A stretch of 64,000 bases of DNA from Agromyces salentinus (GTDB taxonomy: Bacteria > Actinomycetota > Actinomycetes > Actinomycetales > Microbacteriaceae), in NCBI RefSeq assembly GCF_009749395.1, contig NZ_WBIR01000001.1, forward strand, positions 434,001 to 498,000, given 5' to 3'. This document shows, in pieces, positions 19,433 through 28,948 of this stretch. A model generated the notes under the pieces. That model searched no databases and was not told the DNA's origin. It was given only the letters and a program-made list of their open reading frames with translations. The translations under genes and the position numbers were made by a program. Every line of letters starts with the position of its first letter. Within the stretch, counting starts at the first letter, position 1.

Positions 19433-19488
19433 TGTGACCGTTCACATGGCGACACTCATGTTAGCCCCACGGCGGACGAGATTGTCAA
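19433..19488 (-). promoter_or_regulatory. Promoter and LacI-type operator of the araD-chvE-mmsAB operon
   Basis: On the minus strand, TTGACA (19483-19488) and TAACAT (19458-19463) are separated by 19 bp. Just downstream lies the palindrome TGTGAACGGTCACA (19433-19446), positioned to block transcription. The same TGTGA...TCACA pattern is repeated before the divergent LacI gene. Confidence 0.7.
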
Positions 19489-19743
19489 CTCGGGGCGATC
19501 ACGGATCGATAACGCCGCGACCGGTGCCCATTCACCGACCCGGCCCCGCACGCCTTTGACGCCGAGGCGGTCCGCCGCCTGCCCGTCCACCCTCCCGACG
19601 GAGGACTGTGTCCGTGGCGCCCCCGGAGTTCCGGGGAAGGCCGGCGTCACCGCCCGCAGCGATGCCGGATACCGCGCGCTCCGTCGCACACAACCACGGC
19701 GGCGCGGGCAGACGATCGGGCCCGCGACGGGCCCGTGCCTCGA
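19489..19743. other. Spacer between divergent arabinose promoters
   Basis: I see no gene here. A short CCCCCGGAGTTCCGGGG hairpin lies near 19620-19637 and a CCCGCGACGGG hairpin near 19720. The araD-side promoter and operator and the lacI-side operators flank the stretch. Confidence 0.5.
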
Positions 19744-19793
19744 TGTGACCGTCACATGTGTGACGGTCACATTTCTCCGATCGCGTGCATAAT
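19744..19793 (+). promoter_or_regulatory. Tandem operators and -10 box of the LacI-family gene
   Basis: Two 13-bp palindromes, TGTGACCGTCACA (19744-19756) and TGTGACGGTCACA (19759-19771), are reverse complements of each other, 15 bp apart centre to centre. A -10 box CATAAT lies at 19788-19793. Transcription would start about 19800, next to the GTG at 19802, suggesting a leaderless message under autorepression. Confidence 0.75.
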
Positions 19794-19801
19794 GAGGGGC
19801 A

Positions 19802-20872
19802 GTGAGGCGTGTGACCGTGCACATGCCCGAGTTCGCGACCAAGGATGTGACCGTGACCGAGCAGACCCCGAAGGGCCGTGCCCCCAGCATCCGCGACGTC
19901 GCTCGACTGGCCGGCGTCTCGCACCAGACGGTCTCCCGCGTGCTCAACCACCACCCGAGCATCCGGCCCGAGACGAAGCAGCGCGTCCTCGACGTGATGA
20001 CCGAGGTGCAGTACCAGCCGAACCGCGCCGCTCGCGCACTCGTCACCAGCCGGTCGCGCACCATCGGCATCCTCTCGGCGTCGAGCACGCAGTACGGTCC
20101 CGCGTCGAGCATCGCGGCCATCGAGGCCGCGGCGCGCGAGGCCGGTTACTGGGTCAGCACGGCCAACATCGACGCGACCGACGACCGGTCGATCGCAGAC
20201 GGACTCGCCCACCTGATCGCGCAGGGCATCGAGGGCCTCGTCGTCATCGCACCGCAGGTGCGCGTGTTCGACACCCTCGCCGAGCGCTCGATCGACGTGC
20301 CGTACGTGAGCCTGCAGTCCACGGGGCGCGATCCCGAGCATGCCCTCTCCGTCGACCAGATCGCCGGAGCGAGGCTCGCGACCCGCCACCTCATCGAGCT
20401 CGGGCACCGCGACATCTACCATCTCGCCGGCCCCCAGGACTGGATCGAGGCGGAGGCCCGCATGCGCGGTTTCCTCGACGAGATGAGCGCGAGCGACGTG
20501 CCGACGACCGCGCCGATCCTCGGCGACTGGACGGCGGACTTCGGCTACTACGCGGGCCGGGAGCTGCTCACGATCCGCGACTTCACCGCGATCTTCTCCT
20601 CGAATGACCAGATGGCGCTCGGACTCATGCACGCCGTGCGCGACGCGGGGCTCGAGATCCCGCGGGACGTGTCGATCATCGGGTTCGACGACATTCCCGA
20701 GGCCGCGCACTTCTGGCCGCCGCTCACGACCGTCCGCCAGGACTTCGCCGAGCTCGGCCGCCGGTGCGTCGCACTCCTGGTGGGCACGATCGACTCCTCG
20801 ACCCTCGAGCATCGCGGCTCGATCGTGCCCGAGCTCATCGTCCGCGGCTCGACGGGCGCACCGGCGTTCTGA
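19802..20872 (+). CDS. LacI-family repressor, probable regulator of the arabinose operon
   Basis: A 356-residue repressor. After a short N-terminal extension, the DNA-binding head SIRDVARLAGVSHQTVSRVLN lies at about residues 30-50. The hinge helix YQPNRAARAL and the ligand-binding core to the end follow, including SNDQMALGLMHAVRDAGLEIPRDVSIIGFDD. It is divergent from araD-chvE-mmsAB, and both promoters share the TGTGAC-N-GTCACA motif, so it most likely represses itself and the operon until the sugar appears. The start is uncertain: several in-frame GTG/ATG codons lie between 19802 and 19853. The first fits a leaderless transcript. Confidence 0.93.
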   Translation: MRRVTVHMPEFATKDVTVTEQTPKGRAPSIRDVARLAGVSHQTVSRVLNHHPSIRPETKQRVLDVMTEVQYQPNRAARALVTSRSRTIGILSASSTQYGPASSIAAIEAAAREAGYWVSTANIDATDDRSIADGLAHLIAQGIEGLVVIAPQVRVFDTLAERSIDVPYVSLQSTGRDPEHALSVDQIAGARLATRHLIELGHRDIYHLAGPQDWIEAEARMRGFLDEMSASDVPTTAPILGDWTADFGYYAGRELLTIRDFTAIFSSNDQMALGLMHAVRDAGLEIPRDVSIIGFDDIPEAAHFWPPLTTVRQDFAELGRRCVALLVGTIDSSTLEHRGSIVPELIVRGSTGAPAF

Positions 20873-20902
20873 CGTTGGAAGCCCGACGGCCGCCGGCCCG
20901 CA

Positions 20903-22417
20903 TCAGCCGGCGGCGACCGCCGGCGGACGTACCCGGCTCGCGATGACGAGCGCCACGACGGAGATGCCGAGCGTGACCGCGAAATCGGCGGAGAACGCGC
21001 CGGCGCCGATGGACGCCGAGACCAGCGCCGTGACCGCCAGCGCGATGGACGCGCCGAGCGACTCGGAGATGGTGAGGGCCGCGCTGTTGAAGCCCTGCTC
21101 GTCGCGGCGCGACTGGGCCAGCACCGAGACCGAGAAGCGCGGGTACATGAACCCCATCGACGCGCCGGCGAGCGCCCAGGCCACGAAGGCGATCGCGGGG
21201 GTCAGCGTGAACCAGGCGACGGCGAGCACGACCGCGAGGGCGACGACGAGCGTGAGCGTGCCGATCTGGACCGCACGCGTATCGCTCACCTGCTCGGTGA
21301 GGCGCCCCTGCAGCCAGGATGCCGCGGCCCACGTGACGCCGGCGCCCGTGAGCACGACCCCGGCGAGGCTCGGCGACATCTCGTAGTTCTCGATGAAGAG
21401 GTACGGCAGGTAGACCTCGCTGCCGAAGAACGCACCGGCCACCACGAACTTCACCGCCACGGTCGCGGGCATGCCGCGAGCGGCATGCAGGGTTCCGGGC
21501 GGCAGGAGCGGGCGGGCCGCGAGGGCGGCGACGACGATACCGGCGCCGGCGGCGAGCCACCGCCACGGGTCGTCGAGCTCCTTCGAGAGCGACACCGCGA
21601 GGGCGGCCGCTGCCGTGAGCACGGCCCAGCCGACCCGGCCGAGGCTCCACGGCACCGAGGCATCGCCCTGGACGAGGTCGCGCACGCGGAGGATCGGCGG
21701 CACCATCATGGCCGCGGCGGGGACCACGATCACGATGACGCCGAGGAACACCCAGTGCCAGCTGAACGTCTCGGCCACGACGCCCGCGAGCGCCGGTCCG
21801 ATGATCGAGGGGATGACCCAGGCGGCCGCGAACCCGGCGAACACCCGCGCGCGAAGGGCCTCGGGGTACGCCCGGGCGACGATCACGTAGAGCGGCACGA
21901 TGACCGCGGCACCGCTCAGCCCGTGCACGAACCGCCCGAGGATGAACACCGTCATGTCGGTCGCGGTGCCCGCGATGACGAGCCCGATCACGAACAGGAC
22001 CGCCGCGGTGATGAGCGACGGCAGCGGCCCCGAGCGATCGGTCCAGTTGCCGGCGAGCACCATGCCGATGATGCCCGCGGCGAGCGGCACGGCGAAGGAC
22101 AGCGCGAAGAGCGACTCGCCGTCGAGGTCGCGGACCACGAGGGGCATGATCGTCGTAACCGCCATGGCCTCGAACGCGGCGAGGAAGATCGTCGCGAACA
22201 TGCCGATCGACAGCCACGTGTAGGGCTTCGAGAGCGGACCCTTCGCCGCGGGGAGCCGGCCATCGCCCGACGCGCGGGGCGCGGATGCCTCGCGCGCGGG
22301 CTTCTCCTGGGCGTATGCCTCTTGAGCGGATGCCCCGTGCCCCGACGCCTCCGCCGAGGTGTACGCCTCGGCGGCGGGAGCCACGGAATGGTCGCCGGTC
22401 TCGATCTCGTCGTTCAT
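20903..22417 (-). CDS. MFS transporter, DHA2-like
   Basis: A 504-residue membrane protein. A hydrophilic Ala/Glu-rich N-terminus (1-65) precedes about 14 helices beginning TWLSIGMFATIFLAAFEAMAV. The motif-A loop is NWTDRSGPLPSL, weaker than usual because the second conserved arginine context is changed. FIENYEMSPSLAGVVL and MGFMYPRFSVSVLAQSRRD are seen later. It is convergent with the LacI gene and not obviously part of its regulon. Substrate unknown. Confidence 0.87.
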   Translation of the reverse strand: MNDEIETGDHSVAPAAEAYTSAEASGHGASAQEAYAQEKPAREASAPRASGDGRLPAAKGPLSKPYTWLSIGMFATIFLAAFEAMAVTTIMPLVVRDLDGESLFALSFAVPLAAGIIGMVLAGNWTDRSGPLPSLITAAVLFVIGLVIAGTATDMTVFILGRFVHGLSGAAVIVPLYVIVARAYPEALRARVFAGFAAAWVIPSIIGPALAGVVAETFSWHWVFLGVIVIVVPAAAMMVPPILRVRDLVQGDASVPWSLGRVGWAVLTAAAALAVSLSKELDDPWRWLAAGAGIVVAALAARPLLPPGTLHAARGMPATVAVKFVVAGAFFGSEVYLPYLFIENYEMSPSLAGVVLTGAGVTWAAASWLQGRLTEQVSDTRAVQIGTLTLVVALAVVLAVAWFTLTPAIAFVAWALAGASMGFMYPRFSVSVLAQSRRDEQGFNSAALTISESLGASIALAVTALVSASIGAGAFSADFAVTLGISVVALVIASRVRPPAVAAG

Positions 22418-22574
22418 CGCCCGTCGCCTCGCATCACTCGATCGAGCCTACGTGCTGCCGCCGACACGGCGACGCCAGAGGCCCCGGGTACCCGGGACGC
22501 AGGATGGAATCAGCGACGCGCCGGCATCGTCCGGCGTGCCCACCGCCCGAGGGCGGCGCCACGACGAACGGCCG

Positions 22575-23402
22575 TCAGAGCTCTTCGTGCGTGTCGGGGT
22601 CGGCGCCCCAGATGCGTCCGCGTTCGAGGCCCGAGATGGCGGCCATCTCGTCATCGCCCAGCTCGAACGAGAACACGTCGAGGTTCGCGCGCCGGCGCGC
22701 GGCATCCGATGACTTGGGGATGGGAACGGACCCGAGCTGCACGTGCCAGCGCAGCACGACCTGGGGCACCGTGAGGCCGCGGGCACCGGCGATGTCGGCG
22801 AGCACGGGCTCGCCCAGCAGGTCGCTCTTGCGCCCGAGCGGACTCCAGCTCTCGGTGCGGATGCCGTGTTCGGCGTGGTAGCCGCGCAGGTCGCCCTGCG
22901 GGAAGTACGGGTGCAGTTCGACCTGGTTGACGACCGGCACGACGCCCGTCTCGCGCTCGAGCCGCTCAAGCATGGCCTGGGTGAAGTTCGAGACGCCGAT
23001 GGAGCGCACGAGCCCCTTCTCGCGCAGGCGGATCATCGCCTTCCAGCTCTCGACGTACTTGTCGATGCGCGGGTTCGGCCAGTGGATGAGGTACAGATCG
23101 ACCCAATCGAGGTCGAGCTTGGCGCGCGACTCCTCGAAGCTCGCGAGCGTCTCCTCGAAGCCGTGGTGCCGGCCGGGCAGCTTGGTCGCGATGACGAGAT
23201 CGCTCCGATCGACGCCCGATCGTCGGATCGCCTCGCCCACGACGTCTTCATTGCCGTAGTTGTAGGCCGTGTCGATCAGGCGGTAGCCGTCGCCGATCGC
23301 CGTCGAGATCGCCTCGATGCCGCTCTGCTCGTTGAGCCCGTACGTGCCCAACCCGATCGCCGGGAGGGTGTTTCCATCGTGCAGGGCGTATTGCGGGATC
23401 AT
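22575..23402 (-). CDS. Aldo/keto reductase
   Basis: A 275-residue NADPH-dependent oxidoreductase with the family tetrad Asp44, Tyr49 (LIDTAYNYGNE), Lys74 (IATKLPG) and His106 (LYLIHWPNP). IGVSNFTQAMLERL and the NADPH-binding VPIPKSSDAARRRANLDVF near the C-terminus complete the pattern. It resembles 2,5-diketo-gluconate reductase-like enzymes. ATG 23402 follows GGAGG very closely; a start at 23444 would add an unlikely leader. Substrate not predictable. Confidence 0.93.
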   Translation of the reverse strand: MIPQYALHDGNTLPAIGLGTYGLNEQSGIEAISTAIGDGYRLIDTAYNYGNEDVVGEAIRRSGVDRSDLVIATKLPGRHHGFEETLASFEESRAKLDLDWVDLYLIHWPNPRIDKYVESWKAMIRLREKGLVRSIGVSNFTQAMLERLERETGVVPVVNQVELHPYFPQGDLRGYHAEHGIRTESWSPLGRKSDLLGEPVLADIAGARGLTVPQVVLRWHVQLGSVPIPKSSDAARRRANLDVFSFELGDDEMAAISGLERGRIWGADPDTHEEL

Positions 23403-23540
23403 GCCTCCATCCTCACGCACGGCGGCGGCTGAATCCACACGCACGCGCCGATCGGCCGTCCTTCGGCGAGCGGATGTCGCGGCGCGGGCCCCGATGGAGG
23501 GCTGCGGATGCCCCGTGGCCGGGCGCGGGGCATCCGCCGC

Positions 23541-24539
23541 TCAGGTCGCGGGCAGCTCCGCGAACGCCCGCACCGGGAACGTGCCGAACCCCTCGACGCG
23601 GGGCGGCACGGCGGTGAACGTCGCACCGCGAACGGGCACGCGCTCGAGCGCCGTGAGGTGCTCGACGACGTGGATGCCGGCCTCGAGCAGCAGCGAGTGC
23701 GCGGGACGCTCGCCGCCCGACTCGGTGTCGTCGATGTTGAGCGAGTCGATGCCGACGAGCGCCACGCCGGCCCCCACGAGGTGCCTGGCGCCCGCCTCCG
23801 TCAGGTACGGCGAGCCCTGCCCGTACTCGGGAGTGCTGAAGTGGCGGTCCCAACCCGTGTAGAGCAGCACGGCGCTGCCGGCGAGTTCACGGTCGAGGAA
23901 CACCTCGGCTGGGATGCCCCGCTCCGCGGCATCCGTCAGGCGGAAGACCTCGGCGGGCAGCCCGACGAGGGTCTCCAGGCCGAGGCTCGCGAGGTCGCCA
24001 CCCTCGGCGTAGCGATGGAACGGGCTGTCGAGGTAGGTGCCGGTGTTGCCCGCCATGTGGATGACGTCGATCCCGAACTCGGTGCCGGGCGCGTAGACGC
24101 CGCGCGAGGCCTCGCGGGTCAGGTGCGGCGTGATCTCGGGCGCGGGGATGCCCGGGTAGGTGACGAGCCCCGCCCGGATCGGGTGGCTGAGGTCGACGAG
24201 GCGCCCCTGCGGATGCCACCCGTTTCGGAGATCCTCGCGACGCGCCGCGGCCGCATTCGCCGTCGGCGGCGTGTCGTCGCGGATCTCCGAATCCGGGAGA
24301 CGGCCGGCGACATCCGGCAGCACGTTGCGCGAGCCACGATGGGCCTCCTCGACGACCTCGAGGTTCGCCAGGCGCACGCTGCCGACGAGCGTGAGCCCGA
24401 GGTGACGCACGAGCAGCGCGCCGATCTCGGCCTCGGTGAGGTCCGCCGACGGCAGGTCGAGGCGGAACGCGTCGGCGTGCAGCCCTCCCCCGTTCACGAA
24501 CGAGATGTCGGCGTCGAAGTGGGCGCGGTACTCGGTCAC
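23541..24539 (-). CDS. Cyclase-family (kynurenine formamidase-like) protein with N-terminal extension
   Basis: A 332-residue protein. The C-terminal part from about residue 113 (GRLVDLSHPIRAGLVTYPG) is the cyclase/isatin-hydrolase fold, with GNTGTYLDSPFHRY at 164-177 and VALVGIDSLNIDD further on. In the family motif HxGTHxDxPxH, the second His is a metal ligand. Here it is Tyr169, while Asp171 and His175 are kept, so the metal site must differ. Residues 1-100 are a separate alpha/beta segment that I do not recognise. GTG 24539 overlaps the APC permease stop by 4 bp, so transporter and enzyme are co-translated and probably act on the same compound. Confidence 0.85.
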   Translation of the reverse strand: MTEYRAHFDADISFVNGGGLHADAFRLDLPSADLTEAEIGALLVRHLGLTLVGSVRLANLEVVEEAHRGSRNVLPDVAGRLPDSEIRDDTPPTANAAAARREDLRNGWHPQGRLVDLSHPIRAGLVTYPGIPAPEITPHLTREASRGVYAPGTEFGIDVIHMAGNTGTYLDSPFHRYAEGGDLASLGLETLVGLPAEVFRLTDAAERGIPAEVFLDRELAGSAVLLYTGWDRHFSTPEYGQGSPYLTEAGARHLVGAGVALVGIDSLNIDDTESGGERPAHSLLLEAGIHVVEHLTALERVPVRGATFTAVPPRVEGFGTFPVRAFAELPAT

Positions 24540-25978
24540 TCGGTGTCCTTCTGGTCGGCGGTGATGGCGGTGGCGGAGACGACGGATGCCGCGGCCGGCG
24601 CGGCCGGCACGAGCACGGGCGCCTCCGGAGTCCGGGTGCCGACCGCGGCATTCGGATGCTCGACCGAGGCCGTGACGGCTGGGTCGCGTCGACCGTGCCG
24701 TCGTGCGCGAACGCGACGCACGACCGTGACGAGGACGGCGGCGACCGCGAGCACGAGCGGAACGAGCAGGTTCTGCCAGGCCAGGAGGAGCAGGCCCGCG
24801 GTGAGCACGGTCGCGACGACGGCGAGCCACCAGCCGAACGAGAACCGGCGCAAGAGGAGCGTCGCCGCGAGCATGCCGGCCGCGTAGATCGCGACCATGT
24901 TGCTCGTGTGGATGAGGATGAACGCGGTGAGGTCGAGGTTGTTCGCGACCATGAGGGCGAAGTAGACGAGCATGAGCGCGCCGGTGACGGCGAGCGCGCG
25001 CCGCGGGACCTCGCCGTCGGCGGCGCCCTTCGCGAGGAAGCACGGCAGGTCGCCGTCGCGGCCGAGCGCCGCGCCGAGCTTGCCGAAGGCGGGCAGGTAG
25101 GCGTTCAGCACGCCGACCGTGACGACGGCGGCGATGATCGCCACGAGCACGGGGCCGACGCCGGGGGCGGCGACCTCCACGAGCGCGAGCAGCGGCACCG
25201 CGGTGTCACCGGCGGCCTCGCCGAGCACCCCGACCGTGGCGACCTGCAGCAGCAGGTACGAGACGCCGACGAGCACGATGGCGATGCCGGTCGCGAGCGG
25301 GATGTCGCGGCGCGGGTTCCGGAACTCGCCGGCGATGTGCGTGCCGACCTCCCATCCGGCGAACGCCCAGACGAACAGGCTGATCGCGAGGCCCACGCCC
25401 GCCCAGCCGTTCGGGAGGAACGGCGTGAAGTTGCCGGACTCAACGACCGGGAAGGTCACGGCGACGACGCCGATGACGACGGCCAGCAGCAGGCCGGTCA
25501 GCACGAACTGCATCCACCCGGCGACCCGCACGCCGAACCAGTTGGCGACGAACGGCGGCAGGTAGATCGCGAGGGTGACGATGGGCACGGCCGCCCGGTC
25601 GACGCCCAGCACCGCCACGGCGTACTCGCCACCGAGCACGGCGACGACCGGGGCGCCCACGCAGACGCCGATGTAGAACCAGTACCCCGTCATACGCGCG
25701 GCGGTATCGCCGAGCGCGCGGCGCACGTAGCTCGCGACGCCGCCCGCGTCGGGATACCGCGCGGCGAGCGCGGCGAAGGTGCCCGCGAGCGGGATCGAGA
25801 GCAGGAGCACGGCGGCGACGGCGACGATCGAGGCCGGGCCCGCCGCCTCGACCGCGAGGCCGGGCAGCACGAGGATGCCGGTGCCGAGCACGCTCGCGAC
25901 GTAGAGGGCGGTGCCCTGGGCGAGGCCGATGCCGCCTCGGCGGGCGGGTGCGGGTTCGGGGGCCGGATTCGTGCTCAC
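24536..25978 (-). CDS. APC-superfamily amino acid/amine permease
   Basis: A 480-residue, 12-helix transporter. Helix 1 carries TALYVASVLGTGILVLPGLA, the substrate-binding bend of the family. LAARYPDAGGVASYVRRALGD and FAGWEVGTHIAGEFRNPRRD follow, matching the YjeH/amino-acid exporter branch. The last 50 residues are a soluble Ala/Pro/Val-rich tail. I chose GTG 25978; ATG 25996 is also possible, and neither has a clear ribosome site. Coupled by 4 bp to the cyclase gene, so it may move the cyclase substrate or product. Confidence 0.88.
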   Translation of the reverse strand: MSTNPAPEPAPARRGGIGLAQGTALYVASVLGTGILVLPGLAVEAAGPASIVAVAAVLLLSIPLAGTFAALAARYPDAGGVASYVRRALGDTAARMTGYWFYIGVCVGAPVVAVLGGEYAVAVLGVDRAAVPIVTLAIYLPPFVANWFGVRVAGWMQFVLTGLLLAVVIGVVAVTFPVVESGNFTPFLPNGWAGVGLAISLFVWAFAGWEVGTHIAGEFRNPRRDIPLATGIAIVLVGVSYLLLQVATVGVLGEAAGDTAVPLLALVEVAAPGVGPVLVAIIAAVVTVGVLNAYLPAFGKLGAALGRDGDLPCFLAKGAADGEVPRRALAVTGALMLVYFALMVANNLDLTAFILIHTSNMVAIYAAGMLAATLLLRRFSFGWWLAVVATVLTAGLLLLAWQNLLVPLVLAVAAVLVTVVRRVRARRHGRRDPAVTASVEHPNAAVGTRTPEAPVLVPAAPAAASVVSATAITADQKDTE

Positions 25979-26165
25979 GGGCCCAGTCTGGAGCATCCGC
26001 GCGGCACGGTGCGATGGCAGGGCTGACGGTGTGCGTCGATTTCCTGCCAATGCGCGGATGCCGCCGCCTGCGGCGCCGGCGCCGCCGGCCACGCCGGCCC
26101 GGGGCTGGGACGCCGGGCCCGAGCCCGGGCCCGATGCGAGCCGCCCAACAGCGGCCCGGGGCGAC

Positions 26166-27332
26166 TCAGAGCCGCGCGAGCGCCCCGTCGATGTCGGCGA
26201 GCAGGTCGGCCACGTCCTCGATGCCGACGGACAGGCGCACGACCGACTCGGGCACCTCGGCCTCGGTGCCGCGCACCGACGCATGCGTCATCTCGGACGG
26301 GTAGTTCACGAGCGACTCGACGCCGCCGAGCGACTCGGCCAGCTGGAACACCGAGGTGGACTCGGCGAACCGGCGCGCCGCCTCGGCTCCCCCGGAGAGC
26401 GAGATCGAGATCATGCCACCGAAGCCCGACATCTGCCGCGCCGCGAGCTCGTGCCCGGGGTGCGACTCGAGCCCGGGGTAGAAGACCTGCTCGATGCCCG
26501 CGTGACCCTCGAGCCGCAGGGCGATCGCGAGGGCGTTCTCGCTGTGCCGCTGCATGCGGATGCCGAGCGTCTTGATGCCGCGCGTCGTCAGGAACGCGTC
26601 GAACGGGGCCGAGATCGCGCCCGCCGCGAACTGGGTGAACGTGACCTGCTCGGCCAGTTCGTCCTGGCCGGGGGCGAACACGAGCGCCCCGCCGACCACG
26701 TCGGAGTGCCCGCCCAGGTACTTCGTCGTGGAGTGCACGACCACGTCGGCGCCGAGCGCGATCGGCTGCTGCAGCGCCGGCGAGGCGAAGGTGTTGTCGA
26801 CCACCACGAGGGCGCCGGCCTCGCGTCCGAGGGCGGCGAGCGCCGCGACATCCGAGATCTTCATGAGGGGGTTGGAGGGCGTCTCGACCCACAGCACCTT
26901 CGTGACCCCCGGCTCGATGGCCGCCCGCACGGCGTCGAGGTCGCTCATGTCGACGGTCGAATGCCGCACGCCCCAGGCGCCGTGCACCCGGCGGATGAGC
27001 CGGTGCGTGCCGCCGTAGACGTCGTTGCCGACGACCACGTGGCCGCCGGGTGCGAGCGCGGTTCGCAGCAGCGCGTCCTCGGCCGCGAGGCCCGAGGCGA
27101 ACGAGAGGGCCCGGATGCCGCCCTCGAGCGCGGCGAGCTGGGTCTCCAGTCCGGTGCGCGTCGGGTTGCCGCCCCGCGAGTACTCGTATCCCTCGCGGAG
27201 ACCGCCGATGCCGTCCTGCACATAGGTCGAGGTCAGGTAGACGGGCGGGATCACCGCGCCCGTGGTCGGGTCGAACGCCTGCCCGGCGTGGATGGCGCGG
27301 GTGTCGAAGCCGGCGCGGTCGGAGATGTTCAT
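26166..27332 (-). CDS. metB: Cystathionine gamma-synthase
   Basis: A 388-residue PLP enzyme of the Cys/Met metabolism family. It joins O-acyl-homoserine with cysteine to make cystathionine, or in some actinobacteria runs in the lyase direction. Motifs are GFDTRAIHAGQAFDPTTGAV, YSRGGNPTRTGLE (Arg and PLP phosphate contacts), VVVDNTFASPALQQP and the Schiff-base lysine in VVHSTTKYLGGHSD. It lies 118 bp downstream of cystathionine beta-synthase on the same strand, making a compact transsulfuration pair. The lyase alternative (gamma-lyase) cannot be excluded by sequence alone. Confidence 0.9.
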   Translation of the reverse strand: MNISDRAGFDTRAIHAGQAFDPTTGAVIPPVYLTSTYVQDGIGGLREGYEYSRGGNPTRTGLETQLAALEGGIRALSFASGLAAEDALLRTALAPGGHVVVGNDVYGGTHRLIRRVHGAWGVRHSTVDMSDLDAVRAAIEPGVTKVLWVETPSNPLMKISDVAALAALGREAGALVVVDNTFASPALQQPIALGADVVVHSTTKYLGGHSDVVGGALVFAPGQDELAEQVTFTQFAAGAISAPFDAFLTTRGIKTLGIRMQRHSENALAIALRLEGHAGIEQVFYPGLESHPGHELAARQMSGFGGMISISLSGGAEAARRFAESTSVFQLAESLGGVESLVNYPSEMTHASVRGTEAEVPESVVRLSVGIEDVADLLADIDGALARL

Positions 27333-27450
27333 CGTGACATCCGTTTCTGGTCTGGGTGCGTCTGGAGGACTTTGGCGCGAATCACGGGGCCGCGGTTCGC
27401 GGGGGTCGAGCGCGCGACATCCGCTCGCTCGGGAGGGCGGATGCCGGCCG

Positions 27451-28824
27451 CTACGCGGAGAGGTAGGTCAGCAGGTCGGTGCGGGTGATGACGCCCAGCG
27501 CCTTGCCGCCGTCGGTCACGAGCATCGCGGATGCCTCGGCGAACGCCGAGCGCGCCGTCGCGACCGGCTCGTTGACGCCGATGAGCGGCAGCCCCTCGTC
27601 GACCACGCCGCCGACCTCGTCGGTGAGCTTGACCCGGCCGGTGAAGACCTGGTCGAGCAGCGACTCCTCGTGCAGGGCGCCGACCACCTCGCCGAGCACG
27701 ACGGGCGGCTCGGCCGAGAGCACCAGGAGCTGCGAGACGCCGGTCGTGGCCATGACGTCGATGGCCTCGCGCACGCTCTGGCTGCGGTGCACGTAGACGA
27801 GCGGGGCGGTGCGATCGGCCTTCGAGGCCAGAAGTTGGGCGATCGTGTGACCTTCCGGCGCGTTCGAGAAGCCGTACGCGCGCAGCCACTTGTCGTTGAA
27901 GATCTTGCCGAGGTACCCGCGCCCGCTGTCGGGCAGCAGCACCACGAAGACGTCGTCCGCGGTGACTCCTGGTGCGGATGCCGCCTTCAGCGCCGCGACC
28001 ACGGCCATGCCGCTCGATCCGCCGACGAGGATGCCCTCCTCGCGCGCGAGGCGCCGGGTCATCGCGAACGACTCGGCGTCGCTGACCTCGATGACCTCGT
28101 GCGGGACGGCGGGGTCGTACGCCGTCGGCCAGAAGTCCTCGCCCACGCCCTCGACGAAGTACGGTCGGCCGGTACCACCGGAGTAGACCGAGCCCTCTGG
28201 GTCGGCGCCGATGATGCGCACCCGGCCGTCGGATGCCTCGCGGAGGTACCGACCGGTGCCCGTGATCGTCCCGCCCGTGCCGATGCCGGCGACGAAGTGG
28301 GTGATGCGCCCCTCGGTGTCGCTCCAGATCTCGGGGCCGGTGGTCTCGTAGTGCGAGCGCGGACCGTTCGGGTTGGAGTACTGGTCGGGCTTGAAGGCGC
28401 CCGGCGTCTCGCGGACGATGCGGTCGGAGACCGAGTAGTACGACTCGGGGCTGTCGGGGGCCACCGCCGTCGGCGTCACGACGACCTCGGCGCCGTACGC
28501 CTTCAGCACGTTGCGCTTGTCCTCACTGACCTTGTCGGGGCAGACGAAGATGCACGAGTACCCCTTCTGCTGGGCGAAGAGCGCGAGGCCGACGCCGGTG
28601 TTGCCGCTCGTGGGCTCGACGATCGTGCCGCCGGGCTTCAGCTTGCCCTCGCGCTCGGCCGCCTCGATGATGCGCTCGGCGATGCGGTCCTTCGCGGAGC
28701 CACCCGGGTTCAGGTACTCGAGCTTCACGAGCACCGTGGCGTTCGTGACGCCCTCGACGACGCGATTGAGCTTGACGAGCGGCGTGCCGCCGACGAGGTC
28801 GACGATGGATTCTGCGTACTTCAT
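27451..28824 (-). CDS. Cystathionine beta-synthase
   Basis: A 457-residue cytoplasmic PLP enzyme that condenses homocysteine with serine to cystathionine. The PLP lysine is Lys45 in NPGGSAKDRIAER. EPTSGNTGVGLALFAQQKGY and GIGTGGTITGTGRYLRE (phosphate loop) follow. The C-terminal 110 residues form two CBS domains (VREAIDVMATTGVSQLLVLS and the terminal VTDGGKALGVITRTDLLTYL), as in eukaryote-like actinobacterial enzymes. The heme-binding N-terminal part of the human enzyme is absent, as usual in bacteria. It probably forms an operon with metB downstream. Confidence 0.95.
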   Translation of the reverse strand: MKYAESIVDLVGGTPLVKLNRVVEGVTNATVLVKLEYLNPGGSAKDRIAERIIEAAEREGKLKPGGTIVEPTSGNTGVGLALFAQQKGYSCIFVCPDKVSEDKRNVLKAYGAEVVVTPTAVAPDSPESYYSVSDRIVRETPGAFKPDQYSNPNGPRSHYETTGPEIWSDTEGRITHFVAGIGTGGTITGTGRYLREASDGRVRIIGADPEGSVYSGGTGRPYFVEGVGEDFWPTAYDPAVPHEVIEVSDAESFAMTRRLAREEGILVGGSSGMAVVAALKAASAPGVTADDVFVVLLPDSGRGYLGKIFNDKWLRAYGFSNAPEGHTIAQLLASKADRTAPLVYVHRSQSVREAIDVMATTGVSQLLVLSAEPPVVLGEVVGALHEESLLDQVFTGRVKLTDEVGGVVDEGLPLIGVNEPVATARSAFAEASAMLVTDGGKALGVITRTDLLTYLSA

Positions 28825-28948
28825 GCGAGGGTTCTCCCCAGGTTGTCAGCGTGTGGCGCCCGGACCCGCTTCGACGGGGGCAGGGCGCGAGTGGTCATGG
28901 TCGCGAGAGGCGACGACAACAACGACACGTGAGCAGCACGGGACCACC

